Source of the DNA: REEB95 sp035934995
GTDB lineage: Bacteria; Pseudomonadota; Alphaproteobacteria; ATCC43930; CGMCC-115725
DNA length: 64,000 nt
Reading direction: 5' to 3'
Assembly (NCBI GenBank): GCA_035934995.1
Contig: DASYXI010000040.1
Span: 1-64,000, forward strand
Shown: positions 51,748 through 61,473 of the stretch, one piece after another
How the letters are laid out: each line of letters starts with the position of its first letter
Position numbering within the stretch: position 1 is the first letter of the stretch
The notes under the pieces: model-generated
The model's input: only the letters and a program-made list of their open reading frames with translations
Database searches by the model: none
Told to the model about the DNA's origin: nothing
Position numbers and translations under genes: made by a program

Positions 51748-52463
51748 GTGTTCCCGACAGCGCCATCGTGCTGGCCGCCGGGCGCGGCAAGCGGATGGGC
51801 GCGCTCACCGAACAGACGCCCAAGCCGCTGATCCGGGTCGAGGGTCGTCCGCTGATCGATCACGTGCTCGATCGACTCGCCGCCGCTGGCGTCAAACGCG
51901 CTGTCGTCAATCTCCATTACATGGGCGATGCCATCGCCGCGCATCTGGCATCGCGGCGCGATATCGAAATCGAATTCTCGCGCGAGGCCGAGGCGCTTGA
52001 AACCGGCGGCGGCGTGGTCAAGGCGCTGCCGCTGCTGGGCGAAATCTTCTACGTCCTCAATGCCGATGTTTTCTGGGTCGACGGCGCGACGATGGCATTG
52101 CGCCAGCTCGCGTCCGGGTTCGATCCGGTGCGCGACGACGCGCTGTTGCTGATGCAGCCGACGGCGCGCGCGGCCGGCTACGACGGGCCCGGCGATTTCA
52201 TGGTCGATCCGGCCGGCATGGTACGCCGTCGCCGCGAGACCGAAATCGTGCCGTTCGTTTTCGCCGGCATCGAGATCGTGCACCGCCGGCTGTTTGACGG
52301 CGCGCCCGTCGGCGCCTTTTCGATCAACCGGCTGTGGGATCGGGCGATCGGCAACGGTCGCTTGCACGGCCTGGTGCACGACGGCGAGTGGTATCACGTC
52401 GGCACGCAACAGGGCCTGGCCTTGGCCGATGCCCGCGTTCACCTGAACGGGCACGAACGCTAA
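51729..52463 (+). CDS. murU: MurNAc-1-phosphate uridylyltransferase-type nucleotidyltransferase
   Basis: This 244-residue NTP-transferase has 'AIVLAAGRGKRMGALTEQTP' with the triphosphate site, 'KPLIRVEGRPLIDHVLDRL' and 'YVLNADVFWVDG' with the metal Asp. It lies directly after amgK, overlapping it by 19 bp, matching the AmgK-MurU path that returns wall fragments to UDP-MurNAc without the de novo route. A sugar-1-phosphate guanylyl- or thymidylyltransferase cannot be fully excluded. Confidence 0.88.
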   Translation: MPPRRVSVPDSAIVLAAGRGKRMGALTEQTPKPLIRVEGRPLIDHVLDRLAAAGVKRAVVNLHYMGDAIAAHLASRRDIEIEFSREAEALETGGGVVKALPLLGEIFYVLNADVFWVDGATMALRQLASGFDPVRDDALLLMQPTARAAGYDGPGDFMVDPAGMVRRRRETEIVPFVFAGIEIVHRRLFDGAPVGAFSINRLWDRAIGNGRLHGLVHDGEWYHVGTQQGLALADARVHLNGHER

Positions 52464-52467
52464 TCGC

Positions 52468-55425
52468 ATGGGCGCGGTGTTCTCGATCGACGCCGGCGTG
52501 CCGTTTCTGGACGCGCTGGCGACGGGGTTGCTGGCGCGCACCCGCGGCGAGCCCCTGGCGCTCGCACGTATGACCGTGCTGCTGCCGACACGCCGCGCCG
52601 CGCGGTCGTTGGCGGAAGCCTTTCTGCGCCAAGGCAACGGCCGGCCGTTGCTCTTGCCGCGTTTCGTGCCGGTCGGCGACGTCGACGCCGAGGAGCTCGC
52701 GATCCTGGCCGACGAAGGCACCGGCGACGAGGCGATCGATCTTCCGCCGGCGGTGCCCGATCTCACCCGCCGGTTGATGCTGACGCGCCTCGTTCTCGGT
52801 TGGGGCCAGACGCCGGCCGGCGCCGGTCCGACACGCGCGGCGCAAGCGGCGCCGCTGGCGGCCGAGTTGGCGCGCTTTGTCGACGAGGTCGCGGCCGAGG
52901 GGTGCACGCTTGCCAATCTCGATCGTCTGGTGCCGGCGCAGCACGCCGCGCATTGGCAACAAATCGTCAAGTTCCTCGCGATCGTCGCCGACCATTGGCC
53001 AAAGGCGCTGGCGGAGATCGGCTGTCTCGACGCGGCCGAGCGGCGCAATCGCGTGCTCGAGCGCCAAGCCGAAGCCTGGCGCCGGCAACCGCCCGCCGAC
53101 CCGGTGATCGCCGCCGGTATCACCGGCGGCGTGCCGGCGGTCGCGGCGCTCGTCGTCGCGGTGGCGCGCTTGCCGACGGGCATCGTCGTGCTGCCCGGTC
53201 TCGACCGCACCGCCGAGACCGCCGAGTGGGAGGCTATCGCCGCCGACCCGGCGCATCCGCAATATTTGTTGGCGCGGCTTCTGGCGCGTCTCGAAATGCT
53301 TCCGGGGCAAGTCGCCGCTTGGCCGTCGCCGACGAACGGCGATAGCAACGCGGCGCGCGCCGCGCTGGTGCGCGCCGCACTGGCGCCGGCGTCGCGCAGC
53401 CATCGCTGGGCGACCATCGGCAAGCGATCGGCAGATGTCGTCGCCGGTTTGACGCGTGTCGATTGCCCGGGTCCACAGGAAGAGGCGACGACAATCGCGT
53501 TGCTGATGCGACGTCAGCTCGAGGAGTCGAGCGCGACCGCAGCCCTGGTGACACCGGATCGCGATCTGGCGCGCCGCGTCGCCGCCGAATTGCGCCGTTG
53601 GAACATCGAAGTCGATGATTCGGCGGGCACGCCGCTGACCAAGACTCCGCCTGGCGTGTTTCTTCGCCTGTTGCTGTCCTGCATCGCCGAGGAATTCGCA
53701 CCGTTGCCGTTGTTGGCGCTGCTCAAGCATCCGCTGGCAGCATGCGGTCTGGCGCCGGCTGTGTTCCGCGATCTGGCGCGCCGGCTCGAAGTCGCTGCCT
53801 TGCGGGGACCGCGTCCGGGTCCGGGCATCGATGGACTATGCGACGCGATCGGCGAACGCGCCTTGGTCGATCATGTGCACCGTATCGGCCGGGCGCTGGC
53901 GCCGCTGGTCGAGGCACTGGCTGCCGACGCAATCGAACTCGAAACGTTGGTGCAGGTCCATATCCGCGCGGCCGAAGCGCTGGCGGCGAGCGATACCGAA
54001 AGCGGCGATCGCCGGCTGTGGCGCGAGGAAGCCGGCGAGGCGGCCGCGGTCTGGCTCAGCGAGCTGCTCGGCGCCGCGCGTGGTTTTCCCAAGCTCGCGG
54101 GCGCCGATTATCCGGCGCTGTTCGAGGCGCTGATCGCCGTGCCGGTGGTGCGGCCCGCCTATGGCCGGCATCCACGGCTGTTCATCTGGGGCTTGCTCGA
54201 GGCACGCTTGCAGCAGGCCGACCTGGTGATTCTCGGCGGCCTCAACGAAGGCATCTGGCCGGCACGGACCGACAGCGATCCGTGGCTGTCGCGGCCGATG
54301 CGGCGCGACTTCGGCCTGCCGCCGCCCGAGCTGCGCGCCGGGCGCGCCGCGCACGATTTCGTCCAATGTCTCGGCGCCCGCAGCGTTGTGCTGACGCGTG
54401 CGGCGCGCGTCGAAGGCAATCCGACCGTGCCGTCGCGCTGGCTGCTGCGGCTCGAAACCGCGCTGCGCGCTGCCGGTCTCGACGCCAAGCTCGATGACAG
54501 CGCACCGCTTGCCTGGCAGGCCCGGCTCGACGATCCAGGTCCCGCGCGGCGCGTCGATCCGCCGGAGCCGCGACCGCCGGTCAAAGCCCGGCCGCGCCAG
54601 CTTTCGGTCACCGAAATCGAGACCTGGCTGCGCGATCCCTATGCCATCTATGCCAAGCACGTGCTGCGCCTCCGGGCGTTCGAGCCGATCGACGCCGATC
54701 CCGGCGCGGCCGACCGCGGCATTTTCGTCCACGCGGCGCTGCACAGGTTCTTGCAGGCTTTTCCCGATGCGCTGCCTGACGATGCCGAGGACAAGCTGCT
54801 GGCGATCGGCCACGAGTGCTTCGGCGAGGCATTGCAGCGTCCCAACGTGCACGCCTTCTGGTGGCCGCGGTTCGAGCGCATCGCCGGCTGGGTGGTCGAA
54901 GCCGAACGCGAACGCCGCGCGCTGATCGCACAAAGCTTCGGCGAGATCGGCGGCACGCTTTCGCTGCCAGCCAAGCACGGTCCGTTCACGCTGTCGGGAA
55001 AGGCCGACCGCATCGATCGATATGCCGACGGCAGTCTTGCTATTCTCGATTACAAGACCGGGGTCTTGCCGCACGTCGGCGAGGTCAAGGCCGGCTATGC
55101 GCCGCAGCTCGCGCTCGAAGCGATGATCGCGGCGGCTGGCGGCTTCCCGGGTGTTCCGCCGGATGCGGTCGCGGCCTTGATTCACTGGCGATTGTCGGGC
55201 GGCGATCCGCCGGGCGTCGAACGCGTCGATGGCGACGGTGTCACCGCCGTCAACGCGCTGGTCGAAAATGCCCGGCAAGGTCTCGAACGGCTGATCGCTG
55301 CCTTCGACGATCCGGCGACCCCCTATCGCGCTTGGCCGCAGCCGGACAAACGGCCGCGTTATTCGGATTACACGCATCTTGCCCGGGTCAAGGAATGGCT
55401 GCCCGGCGGCGACGACGACGAATGA
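52468..55425 (+). CDS. addB: Double-strand break repair protein AddB
   Basis: The 985-residue protein is the AddB partner of the AddAB helicase-nuclease that processes broken DNA ends for recombination. It shows 'TVLLPTRRAARSLAEAFLRQ' near the N-terminus, 'LILGGLNEG'-like text in 'VILGGLNEGIWPARTDSDPW' in the middle and a PD-(D/E)XK nuclease at the end ('SLAILDYKTGVLPHVGEVKA'). It follows murU by 4 bp and overlaps addA by 4 bp (ATGA). Confidence 0.93.
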   Translation: MGAVFSIDAGVPFLDALATGLLARTRGEPLALARMTVLLPTRRAARSLAEAFLRQGNGRPLLLPRFVPVGDVDAEELAILADEGTGDEAIDLPPAVPDLTRRLMLTRLVLGWGQTPAGAGPTRAAQAAPLAAELARFVDEVAAEGCTLANLDRLVPAQHAAHWQQIVKFLAIVADHWPKALAEIGCLDAAERRNRVLERQAEAWRRQPPADPVIAAGITGGVPAVAALVVAVARLPTGIVVLPGLDRTAETAEWEAIAADPAHPQYLLARLLARLEMLPGQVAAWPSPTNGDSNAARAALVRAALAPASRSHRWATIGKRSADVVAGLTRVDCPGPQEEATTIALLMRRQLEESSATAALVTPDRDLARRVAAELRRWNIEVDDSAGTPLTKTPPGVFLRLLLSCIAEEFAPLPLLALLKHPLAACGLAPAVFRDLARRLEVAALRGPRPGPGIDGLCDAIGERALVDHVHRIGRALAPLVEALAADAIELETLVQVHIRAAEALAASDTESGDRRLWREEAGEAAAVWLSELLGAARGFPKLAGADYPALFEALIAVPVVRPAYGRHPRLFIWGLLEARLQQADLVILGGLNEGIWPARTDSDPWLSRPMRRDFGLPPPELRAGRAAHDFVQCLGARSVVLTRAARVEGNPTVPSRWLLRLETALRAAGLDAKLDDSAPLAWQARLDDPGPARRVDPPEPRPPVKARPRQLSVTEIETWLRDPYAIYAKHVLRLRAFEPIDADPGAADRGIFVHAALHRFLQAFPDALPDDAEDKLLAIGHECFGEALQRPNVHAFWWPRFERIAGWVVEAERERRALIAQSFGEIGGTLSLPAKHGPFTLSGKADRIDRYADGSLAILDYKTGVLPHVGEVKAGYAPQLALEAMIAAAGGFPGVPPDAVAALIHWRLSGGDPPGVERVDGDGVTAVNALVENARQGLERLIAAFDDPATPYRAWPQPDKRPRYSDYTHLARVKEWLPGGDDDE

Positions 55426-58400
55426 GCGCGCGGCCGAGAACCGATCCGGAAGTCCTGCAACGCCGCGCCACCGATCCGGCCGCGTCCGTCTGGGTCGCAG
55501 CTTCGGCCGGCACCGGCAAGACCAAGGTGTTGACCGACCGGGTGCTGGCGCTGCTGCTCGCCGGCAACGAGCCGGCCCGCATCCTTTGCCTCACCTTCAC
55601 CAAGACGGCAGCGGCCGAAATGGCGATCCGCGTCGGCACCGAGCTCAGCGCCTGGGCGACGATGTCCGATGTGGACTTGCGCAAGAAACTCAAGGGTCTG
55701 GTCGACGGCGATGTCGACGTCGACCAACTCGACCGGGCGCGGCAGCTGTTCGCACGCGTGCTCGACGCACCCGGCGGCATGCGCATCGAAACCATCCACG
55801 CCTTCTGCCAGTCGCTACTGCGGCGCTTTCCGCTTGAAGCCGGGATCCCGCCGCACTTCCAGGTGATGGAGGAACGCAGCACCGCCGAAGCGCTGGAACG
55901 CGCCGTCGCCCATGTGCTCGACCGCGCGCGCGACGGGAAGCCGAAGGTCCTCGGTGCCGCGCTCGATGCGGTGACGCAACTGATCGGCGAAGGCCGTTTC
56001 ATCGAGCTCATCGAGATGCTCGCCGACGAGCGCGAGCGCGTCGCCGCCGTGCGCGCGGCCGGCGATGTGCAATTCGAGACGCGGCTGCGCGCGTTCTTGG
56101 GTTTGCAACCGCGCGAGACAGCGGACTCGATCGTCCGACAGGCCGGCAAGGGCGATGCCTTCGCTGGCGATGCGCTCAAGCGCGCGGCGCGCGTGCTCGG
56201 TCAAAGCGGCTCGTCGACGGATGCGAAGGCGAGCCGCGCCATCGGCCGTTGGCTCGGCCGCGTTGGCGGTCGGGTTCGCGGTTTCGACGATTACTGCGAC
56301 ACCTTTTTTACCCAGGAAGGTGGCCGCAGAGTTCGGTTGGCAACCAAGGCGGCGCTGGCCGTCGATCCGTCCATCGCCGCGGTGCTCGAGACCGAGGCCG
56401 AACGGCTGGAGGCGGTGCGGACGCGGCGCGATGCGGCGCGGCTCGTCGCCTCGACCACCGCGTTGCTGCGGTTGGCCGGCGCGGTGCTCGACGCCTATGC
56501 CGCCGACAAGGCTGCCCGCGCGCTGCTCGATTTCGACGATCTGGTGCTGAAGGCGAAAGACCTGCTGCAGCGACCCGGCGTCGCGCCATGGGTACTGTTC
56601 AAGCTCGACGGCGGCATCGATCACATCCTGATCGACGAAGCGCAGGACACGAATCCGGACCAGTGGGAAGTCGTGGCGGCGCTGGCCGAGGAATTCTTCG
56701 TCGGCGAAGGTGCGCGCGATCGCGTGCGCACGGTGTTTGCGGTCGGCGATCCGAAGCAGTCGATTTTCAGCTTCCAGCGCGCCGATCCCGCCAAGTTCGT
56801 CGCGATGCAGGAACATTTTCGCGTGCGCGTCGACGCCGCGCGGCAAAACTGGCAGCCGCTGACGCTTGAATTGTCGTATCGGTCGGTCGCCGCCGTGTTG
56901 CGGACGGTCGACGCCGTGTTCGCCGATCCACGTGCCGCTGCCGGCGTCGTGATCGCTGGCGAGGTCGTCCGGCACGAAGCCCACCGCCTCGGCGCCGGCG
57001 TGGTCGAGCTCTGGCCGCCGGTTGGACCCGAGCCGGGCGAGCCGCCGCCGCCATGGGACGCCCCGTTGAGTCAGGCGCGGCTCAAGCTGCCGCGCGCCCG
57101 GCTGGCCGAGGCAATCGCCGCCACGGTCAAGCGCTGGATCGACACCGGCGAGCGTCTCGAATCAAGCGGCCGGCCGATCCATGCCGGCGACATCCTGGTG
57201 CTGGTGCGGCGGCGCAATCCATTCGTCGGCGCGCTGGTCCGCGCGCTGAAGGAGCGCGATGTGCCGGTCGCCGGCGTCGATCGTATGGTGCTGGCCGATC
57301 AGCTGGCAGTGCAGGATCTGGTGGCGTTGGCGCAATTCCTGTTGCTGCCGGCGGACGATCTGACCCTCGCGACGGTGCTCAAAAGCCCGCTTTACGGCTT
57401 CGATGAACAACAGCTGTACGACCTCGCCCAGCCGCGCGCCGGCAGCCTGTGGGACGAGCTGCGGCGGCGCGCCGGCGACCACCCGACGTTCCGCTTCGCC
57501 GCCGACGAGCTGGCGGCGCTGCTGGCGGGCGCCGACTTCATTCCGCCGTTCGAATTGTTCGCCGAGGTGCTGGGCGCGCGCGGCGGCCGGCGCAAGATTC
57601 TTGGACGGCTCGGCGCCGAAGCGAACGATCCGCTCGACGAATTGCTGGCGGCGGCGCTCGCTTTCGAGCGCGATCATGGCCCGTCGCTGCAAGGATTCCT
57701 GCATTGGCTCGTGCTCGGCGAGCTCGAAATCAAGCGCGACCTCAACAACGAGGCCGGGCGCGACGAGCTGCGCGTCATCACCGTGCACGGCGCCAAGGGC
57801 TTGCAGGCGCCGATCGTGTTCCTGCCCGACACGCTGGCGGTGCCGACCCAGTCGCCGGACATCGTCTGGACCGACGATGGCTTGCCGCTGTGGCGCGCCG
57901 ATGGCGATGCGGCGGCGGCGCGCGATGCCGTCGCGCTGGCGGACCAGCGCCGCGACGAGGAATACCGCCGGTTGCTGTATGTCGCGCTGACGCGGGCGGC
58001 GGATCGGCTTTATGTCTGCGGCTGGGCCGGCCAGCGCAAATCGTCTGACGCGGCCTGGTATCCGTTCGTGCATGCCGGCCTCAAGGCTGCCGGCGGCGAA
58101 GGGTTTAACTTTGACGCGACCAAGCTCATTGGCGCGGAGGGTTGGAGCGGCGAGGGTTTGCGCTTGGTCACGCAGCAGCGCGCTGCACGCGAAACGCCAA
58201 CCGTGCGCCGTGTTGTTGCCCTGGCGGCGGAAATCTTGCCATCTTGGGCGACCGCGCCGCCGCCGCCCGAGCCGGCGCCGCCCAAGCCGCTGCAACCGTC
58301 GCGGTCCTCGCGCGCCGAGCCGCCAACCCGTTCGCCCTTGGGCGCCGACGACGGCCACATCTTCCGCAAAGGCCTGATCGTCCATCGCTTGCTGCAAAGC

Positions 58401-58850
58401 CTGCCGCGTGTTGCGCCGGATCAGCGCGCGGCGGCCGCCAAGCGCTTTCTCGCGCGGCCGGTGCTCGGCTTGGCGCCGGCCGAACAAGCGAGCATCGCCG
58501 CCGAAACGCTGGCCGTCCTCGCCGCGCCGGAATGGGCCGATCTGTTCGGGCCCGGTTCCGAAGCCGAAGTGCCCATTGTCGGTCTCGTGGGTGATCGCGC
58601 CGTGTCGGGCCGTATCGATCGCCTGCTGGTGACCGATACCGACGTGGCCATTGTCGATTACAAGACGATGCGGCCGGTGCCGCCGACCGAAGCCGATGTG
58701 CCCGAGTCGTATCTCGATCAGCTCGCCGCCTACCGCGTGGCGCTGGCGCACGTTTATCCGGGCAAGAACGTGCGCTGCGCGCTGCTGTGGACCGAAGGAC
58801 CGAAACTGATGTGGATTTCCGCGGCATCGCTGGACGGGCGCGGGGCCTGA
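55422..58850 (+). CDS. addA: Double-strand break repair helicase-nuclease AddA
   Basis: The 1142-residue UvrD-type helicase-nuclease has Walker A 'VAASAGTGKTKVLTDRVLAL', motif II 'HILIDEAQDTNPDQWEVVAA', motif III 'FAVGDPKQSIFSFQRADP', 'VHGAKGLQAPIVFLPDT', 'LLYVALTRAADRLYVCG' and a C-terminal nuclease with 'VAIVDYKTMRP'. Its ATG overlaps the addB stop; the longer open frame lies within addB and is a shadow. trxA follows after 112 bp. Confidence 0.95.
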   Translation: MSARPRTDPEVLQRRATDPAASVWVAASAGTGKTKVLTDRVLALLLAGNEPARILCLTFTKTAAAEMAIRVGTELSAWATMSDVDLRKKLKGLVDGDVDVDQLDRARQLFARVLDAPGGMRIETIHAFCQSLLRRFPLEAGIPPHFQVMEERSTAEALERAVAHVLDRARDGKPKVLGAALDAVTQLIGEGRFIELIEMLADERERVAAVRAAGDVQFETRLRAFLGLQPRETADSIVRQAGKGDAFAGDALKRAARVLGQSGSSTDAKASRAIGRWLGRVGGRVRGFDDYCDTFFTQEGGRRVRLATKAALAVDPSIAAVLETEAERLEAVRTRRDAARLVASTTALLRLAGAVLDAYAADKAARALLDFDDLVLKAKDLLQRPGVAPWVLFKLDGGIDHILIDEAQDTNPDQWEVVAALAEEFFVGEGARDRVRTVFAVGDPKQSIFSFQRADPAKFVAMQEHFRVRVDAARQNWQPLTLELSYRSVAAVLRTVDAVFADPRAAAGVVIAGEVVRHEAHRLGAGVVELWPPVGPEPGEPPPPWDAPLSQARLKLPRARLAEAIAATVKRWIDTGERLESSGRPIHAGDILVLVRRRNPFVGALVRALKERDVPVAGVDRMVLADQLAVQDLVALAQFLLLPADDLTLATVLKSPLYGFDEQQLYDLAQPRAGSLWDELRRRAGDHPTFRFAADELAALLAGADFIPPFELFAEVLGARGGRRKILGRLGAEANDPLDELLAAALAFERDHGPSLQGFLHWLVLGELEIKRDLNNEAGRDELRVITVHGAKGLQAPIVFLPDTLAVPTQSPDIVWTDDGLPLWRADGDAAAARDAVALADQRRDEEYRRLLYVALTRAADRLYVCGWAGQRKSSDAAWYPFVHAGLKAAGGEGFNFDATKLIGAEGWSGEGLRLVTQQRAARETPTVRRVVALAAEILPSWATAPPPPEPAPPKPLQPSRSSRAEPPTRSPLGADDGHIFRKGLIVHRLLQSLPRVAPDQRAAAAKRFLARPVLGLAPAEQASIAAETLAVLAAPEWADLFGPGSEAEVPIVGLVGDRAVSGRIDRLLVTDTDVAIVDYKTMRPVPPTEADVPESYLDQLAAYRVALAHVYPGKNVRCALLWTEGPKLMWISAASLDGRGA

Positions 58851-58962
58851 AGCGGGATTTCAAGGGCCGAGCCATGCGGCCATCGCGCGGGAGCCTCGCT
58901 TGACCCTGTTTCCGGCGCTCGCCTAAGCTGCGGCCTCCGATGGCTCGTGGAGCAAGTGAAGC

Positions 58963-59283
58963 ATGAAACCGAATAAGGTGACCGACTCGTCGTTCGACGC
59001 CGATGTGCTCAAGGCGCCGGGCCCGGTGCTGGTCGATTTCTGGGCCGAATGGTGCGGTCCATGCAAGATGATCGCGCCGTTTCTCGACGACATCGCCGCC
59101 GAGATGGGCGGCAAGGTGACGGTCGCCAAACTCAACATCGACGAGAATCCCCAGACGCCGAGCAAATACGGCGTGCACGGCATTCCGACGCTGATGCTGT
59201 TCAAGAACGGCCAAGTCGCGGCGACCAAGATCGGGGCGCTGCCCAAGTCCAAGCTCGTCGAGTGGGTGCAGTCGGTCCTTTAG
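58963..59283 (+). CDS. trxA: Thioredoxin
   Basis: A 106-residue thioredoxin with the active-site motif 'FWAEWCGPCKMIAPFL', cis-Pro in 'VHGIPTLMLF' and normal length. It reduces disulfides in the cytoplasm. It converges with folC, with 4 bp between the stops. A weak hairpin (GGCCGC...GCGGCC, 59284-59304) sits across the junction. Confidence 0.96.
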   Translation: MKPNKVTDSSFDADVLKAPGPVLVDFWAEWCGPCKMIAPFLDDIAAEMGGKVTVAKLNIDENPQTPSKYGVHGIPTLMLFKNGQVAATKIGALPKSKLVEWVQSVL

Positions 59284-59287
59284 GCCG

Positions 59288-60583
59288 CTAGCCGTTGGCG
59301 GCCAAAACTTTTCCCGCCAAATAAAGCGAACCGCAGATCAAGGTGCGCGCGCCCGGCGCGCTCGCCGCGGCGACGGCGTCGCGCAGCGTTTTCGCCGGCT
59401 TGGCGTCGATGCCGACCTGTCGCGCCGCTGCCGCGCTTTCCTCGGCGCTTAGCGTGTTGGCTTCGTCCGGTATTGCCACCGCGCTCAACCGTTTCACGTA
59501 AGGCGCCAGCGGCTTCAGGAAAGCGAGCGGGTCGTGCGTCTTGATCATGCCGAACACCAAACCGGTCGGCCGGCGCCAGCCGGCGACGAACCGCGCCAAG
59601 ACCTCGCCGCCCGCGGCGTTGTGGGCGCCGTCGAGCCAGAGCTCGGCATCCTTCGGCAATGCCTTGACCAACGGACCGCGCCGCAGCTTTTGCAAGCGCG
59701 CCGGCCATTCCACCTTGACCATGCCGCGCGCCAGCGTCGCCGTTTCGAGCGCGAAGCCCGGCAGACATTCGAGTGCGGCCAGCGCGGCGCCGGCATTGTC
59801 GTACTGATGCGCGCCGGCCAGCCCCGGCGGCGGCAGGTTGAGCGTCGTGCGGCCGCGATAGATCAGGCCGCCGCCTTCCGCCTGGCCGACCGACCAGTCG
59901 CGCCCGTGCCGGAAGAGCGGCGCGCGCAGCTCGGCGGCGCGGCCGGCGATTACCGCCGCCGCCTCGGGTTTTTGCGGTCCGACGACAACGGGCATGCCCG
60001 GCTTGAGGATGCCGGCCTTCTCGAAGGCGATGGCGGCGACGGTCTCGCCGAGGAAGTGCTGATGGTCGAGCGACACCGGCGTTAGCACCGCGACGGCCGG
60101 CTTAAGCATGACATTGGTGGCGTCGAAGCGGCCGCCGAGACCGACCTCGATCAGCGCGATGTCCGCGGTCTCGCGCGCGAACGCCAGGAAGGCGGCCGCC
60201 GTGGTGATCTCGAAGAAGGTGATCGGCTGGCCGGCGTTGGCGCGCTCGCATTCGGCCAGCAATGCGCCAAGCATCTTCTCCGAAATGACCTTGCCGGCAA
60301 GCCGGATGCGCTCGTGGAAGCGAACGAGATGCGGCGAGGTATAGACATGGACGCGTTTGCCGGCGGCCTCGAGAAAGGCGCGCAGGAAGGCGACCGTCGA
60401 GCCCTTGCCGTTGGTGCCGGCGACGTGGATCACCGGCGGCAGCTCGTCCTGCGGATCGCCCAGCGCCTTCAGCAGCCGCAGGACACGGTCGAGCGACAGG
60501 TCGATAAGCTTGGGGTGGAGCGTCAGCAGACGCTCGAGAATGCGGTCGCTCGGCGCCCGGCGCGCGGCTAGGCGCGATCCCAT
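59288..60583 (-). CDS. folC: Dihydrofolate / folylpolyglutamate synthase
   Basis: The 431-residue Mur-ligase-like enzyme adds glutamate to dihydropteroate and folates. It has the P-loop 'VIHVAGTNGKGSTVAFLRAF', 'TSPHLVRFHERIRLAGK', 'IALIEVGLGGRFDATNV' and 'DGAHNAAGGEVLARF'. It overlaps accD by 16 bp and is the last gene of the trpFBA-accD-folC transcript, a classic alphaproteobacterial order. Confidence 0.95.
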   Translation of the reverse strand: MGSRLAARRAPSDRILERLLTLHPKLIDLSLDRVLRLLKALGDPQDELPPVIHVAGTNGKGSTVAFLRAFLEAAGKRVHVYTSPHLVRFHERIRLAGKVISEKMLGALLAECERANAGQPITFFEITTAAAFLAFARETADIALIEVGLGGRFDATNVMLKPAVAVLTPVSLDHQHFLGETVAAIAFEKAGILKPGMPVVVGPQKPEAAAVIAGRAAELRAPLFRHGRDWSVGQAEGGGLIYRGRTTLNLPPPGLAGAHQYDNAGAALAALECLPGFALETATLARGMVKVEWPARLQKLRRGPLVKALPKDAELWLDGAHNAAGGEVLARFVAGWRRPTGLVFGMIKTHDPLAFLKPLAPYVKRLSAVAIPDEANTLSAEESAAAARQVGIDAKPAKTLRDAVAAASAPGARTLICGSLYLAGKVLAANG

Positions 60584-61473
60584 CTGCGTTCCGGCGTCAC
60601 CGGCGCCGCGATCGCCGGCGGTCCTTTGCGGAAAAGCAGACCGAGCATGCGATCAAGCGTCGCTTTGAGGTCGCGGCGGTGGACCACGATGTCGACCATG
60701 CCGTGCTCAAGCAGGTATTCCGAACGCTGGAAACCGTCCGGCAACTTTTCGCGAATCGTCTCTTCGATCACCCGCGCGCCGGCAAAGCCGATTACCGCGC
60801 CCGGCTCGGCCAAGGTGACGTCGCCGAGCATGGCGAACGACGCCGAAACGCCGCCGGTGGTCGGATCGGCCAGCAGGACGATGTAAGGCCGACCGGTTTC
60901 CTTGACCATCTCGACCGCGAGCGTCGTGCGCGGCATCTGCATCAGCGACAGAATGCCTTCCTGCATGCGCGCGCCGCCGGATGACGGGATGACGATCAGT
61001 GCCGCCTCCTGCAGAACGGCAAGACGCGCCGCCGACAGCAGGGCTTCACCGACGGCAATGCCCATCGAGCCGCCCATGAAGCCGAAATCGAAGACGCAGA
61101 CCACGGCAGCGGCGCCGCCGATGGTGCCGTGTGCCACCAAGGCGGCATCGCGTGTCGCGCCCTTGGTGCCTTGCGCCTCTTTGAGCCGTTCGGAATAGCG
61201 CTTGCGATCGCGGAACTTGAGTGGGTCGGCGAGCGTCTTGGGTAATTCGATGAGCGTGTATTTGCCGTCGTCGAACAACATCGCCAGCCTTTTATCAGGC
61301 GTCAGGCGCAGATGGTGGCCGCAGGCGGCGCAGACATGGAGATTGGCCTCGAGCTCGCGGTGGAACAGCATCTGTCCGCAGCCCGGGCATTTGTGCCAGA
61401 GGTTGTCCGGCACCTCCTTCTTGGCGACGACCGCCCGAATCTTGGGCAGGACGAAATTGGTGAGCCAGTTCAT
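60568..61473 (-). CDS. accD: Acetyl-CoA carboxylase carboxyltransferase subunit beta
   Basis: The 301-residue subunit has the N-terminal zinc ribbon ('KCPGCGQMLFHRELEANLHV' with the second CxxC in 'CAACGHH') and the crotonase-like core with 'SSGGARMQEGILSLMQM' and 'GFAGARVIEETIREKLP'. It joins AccA to make malonyl-CoA for fatty acids. Its start overlaps the trpA end by 4 bp. Confidence 0.97.
   Translation of the reverse strand: MNWLTNFVLPKIRAVVAKKEVPDNLWHKCPGCGQMLFHRELEANLHVCAACGHHLRLTPDKRLAMLFDDGKYTLIELPKTLADPLKFRDRKRYSERLKEAQGTKGATRDAALVAHGTIGGAAAVVCVFDFGFMGGSMGIAVGEALLSAARLAVLQEAALIVIPSSGGARMQEGILSLMQMPRTTLAVEMVKETGRPYIVLLADPTTGGVSASFAMLGDVTLAEPGAVIGFAGARVIEETIREKLPDGFQRSEYLLEHGMVDIVVHRRDLKATLDRMLGLLFRKGPPAIAAPVTPERRWDRA

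Noticed and set aside
53836..58751. Several 500-codon open frames opposite addB and addA
   Set aside because: They mirror the helicase/nuclease genes and have no start signals or domains of their own.
59284..59310. Hairpin GGCCGC...GCGGCC between trxA and folC as a shared terminator
   Set aside because: The stem is six pairs, lies in the folC coding end, and only a broken A/T run follows; noted in the trxA entry but not called.
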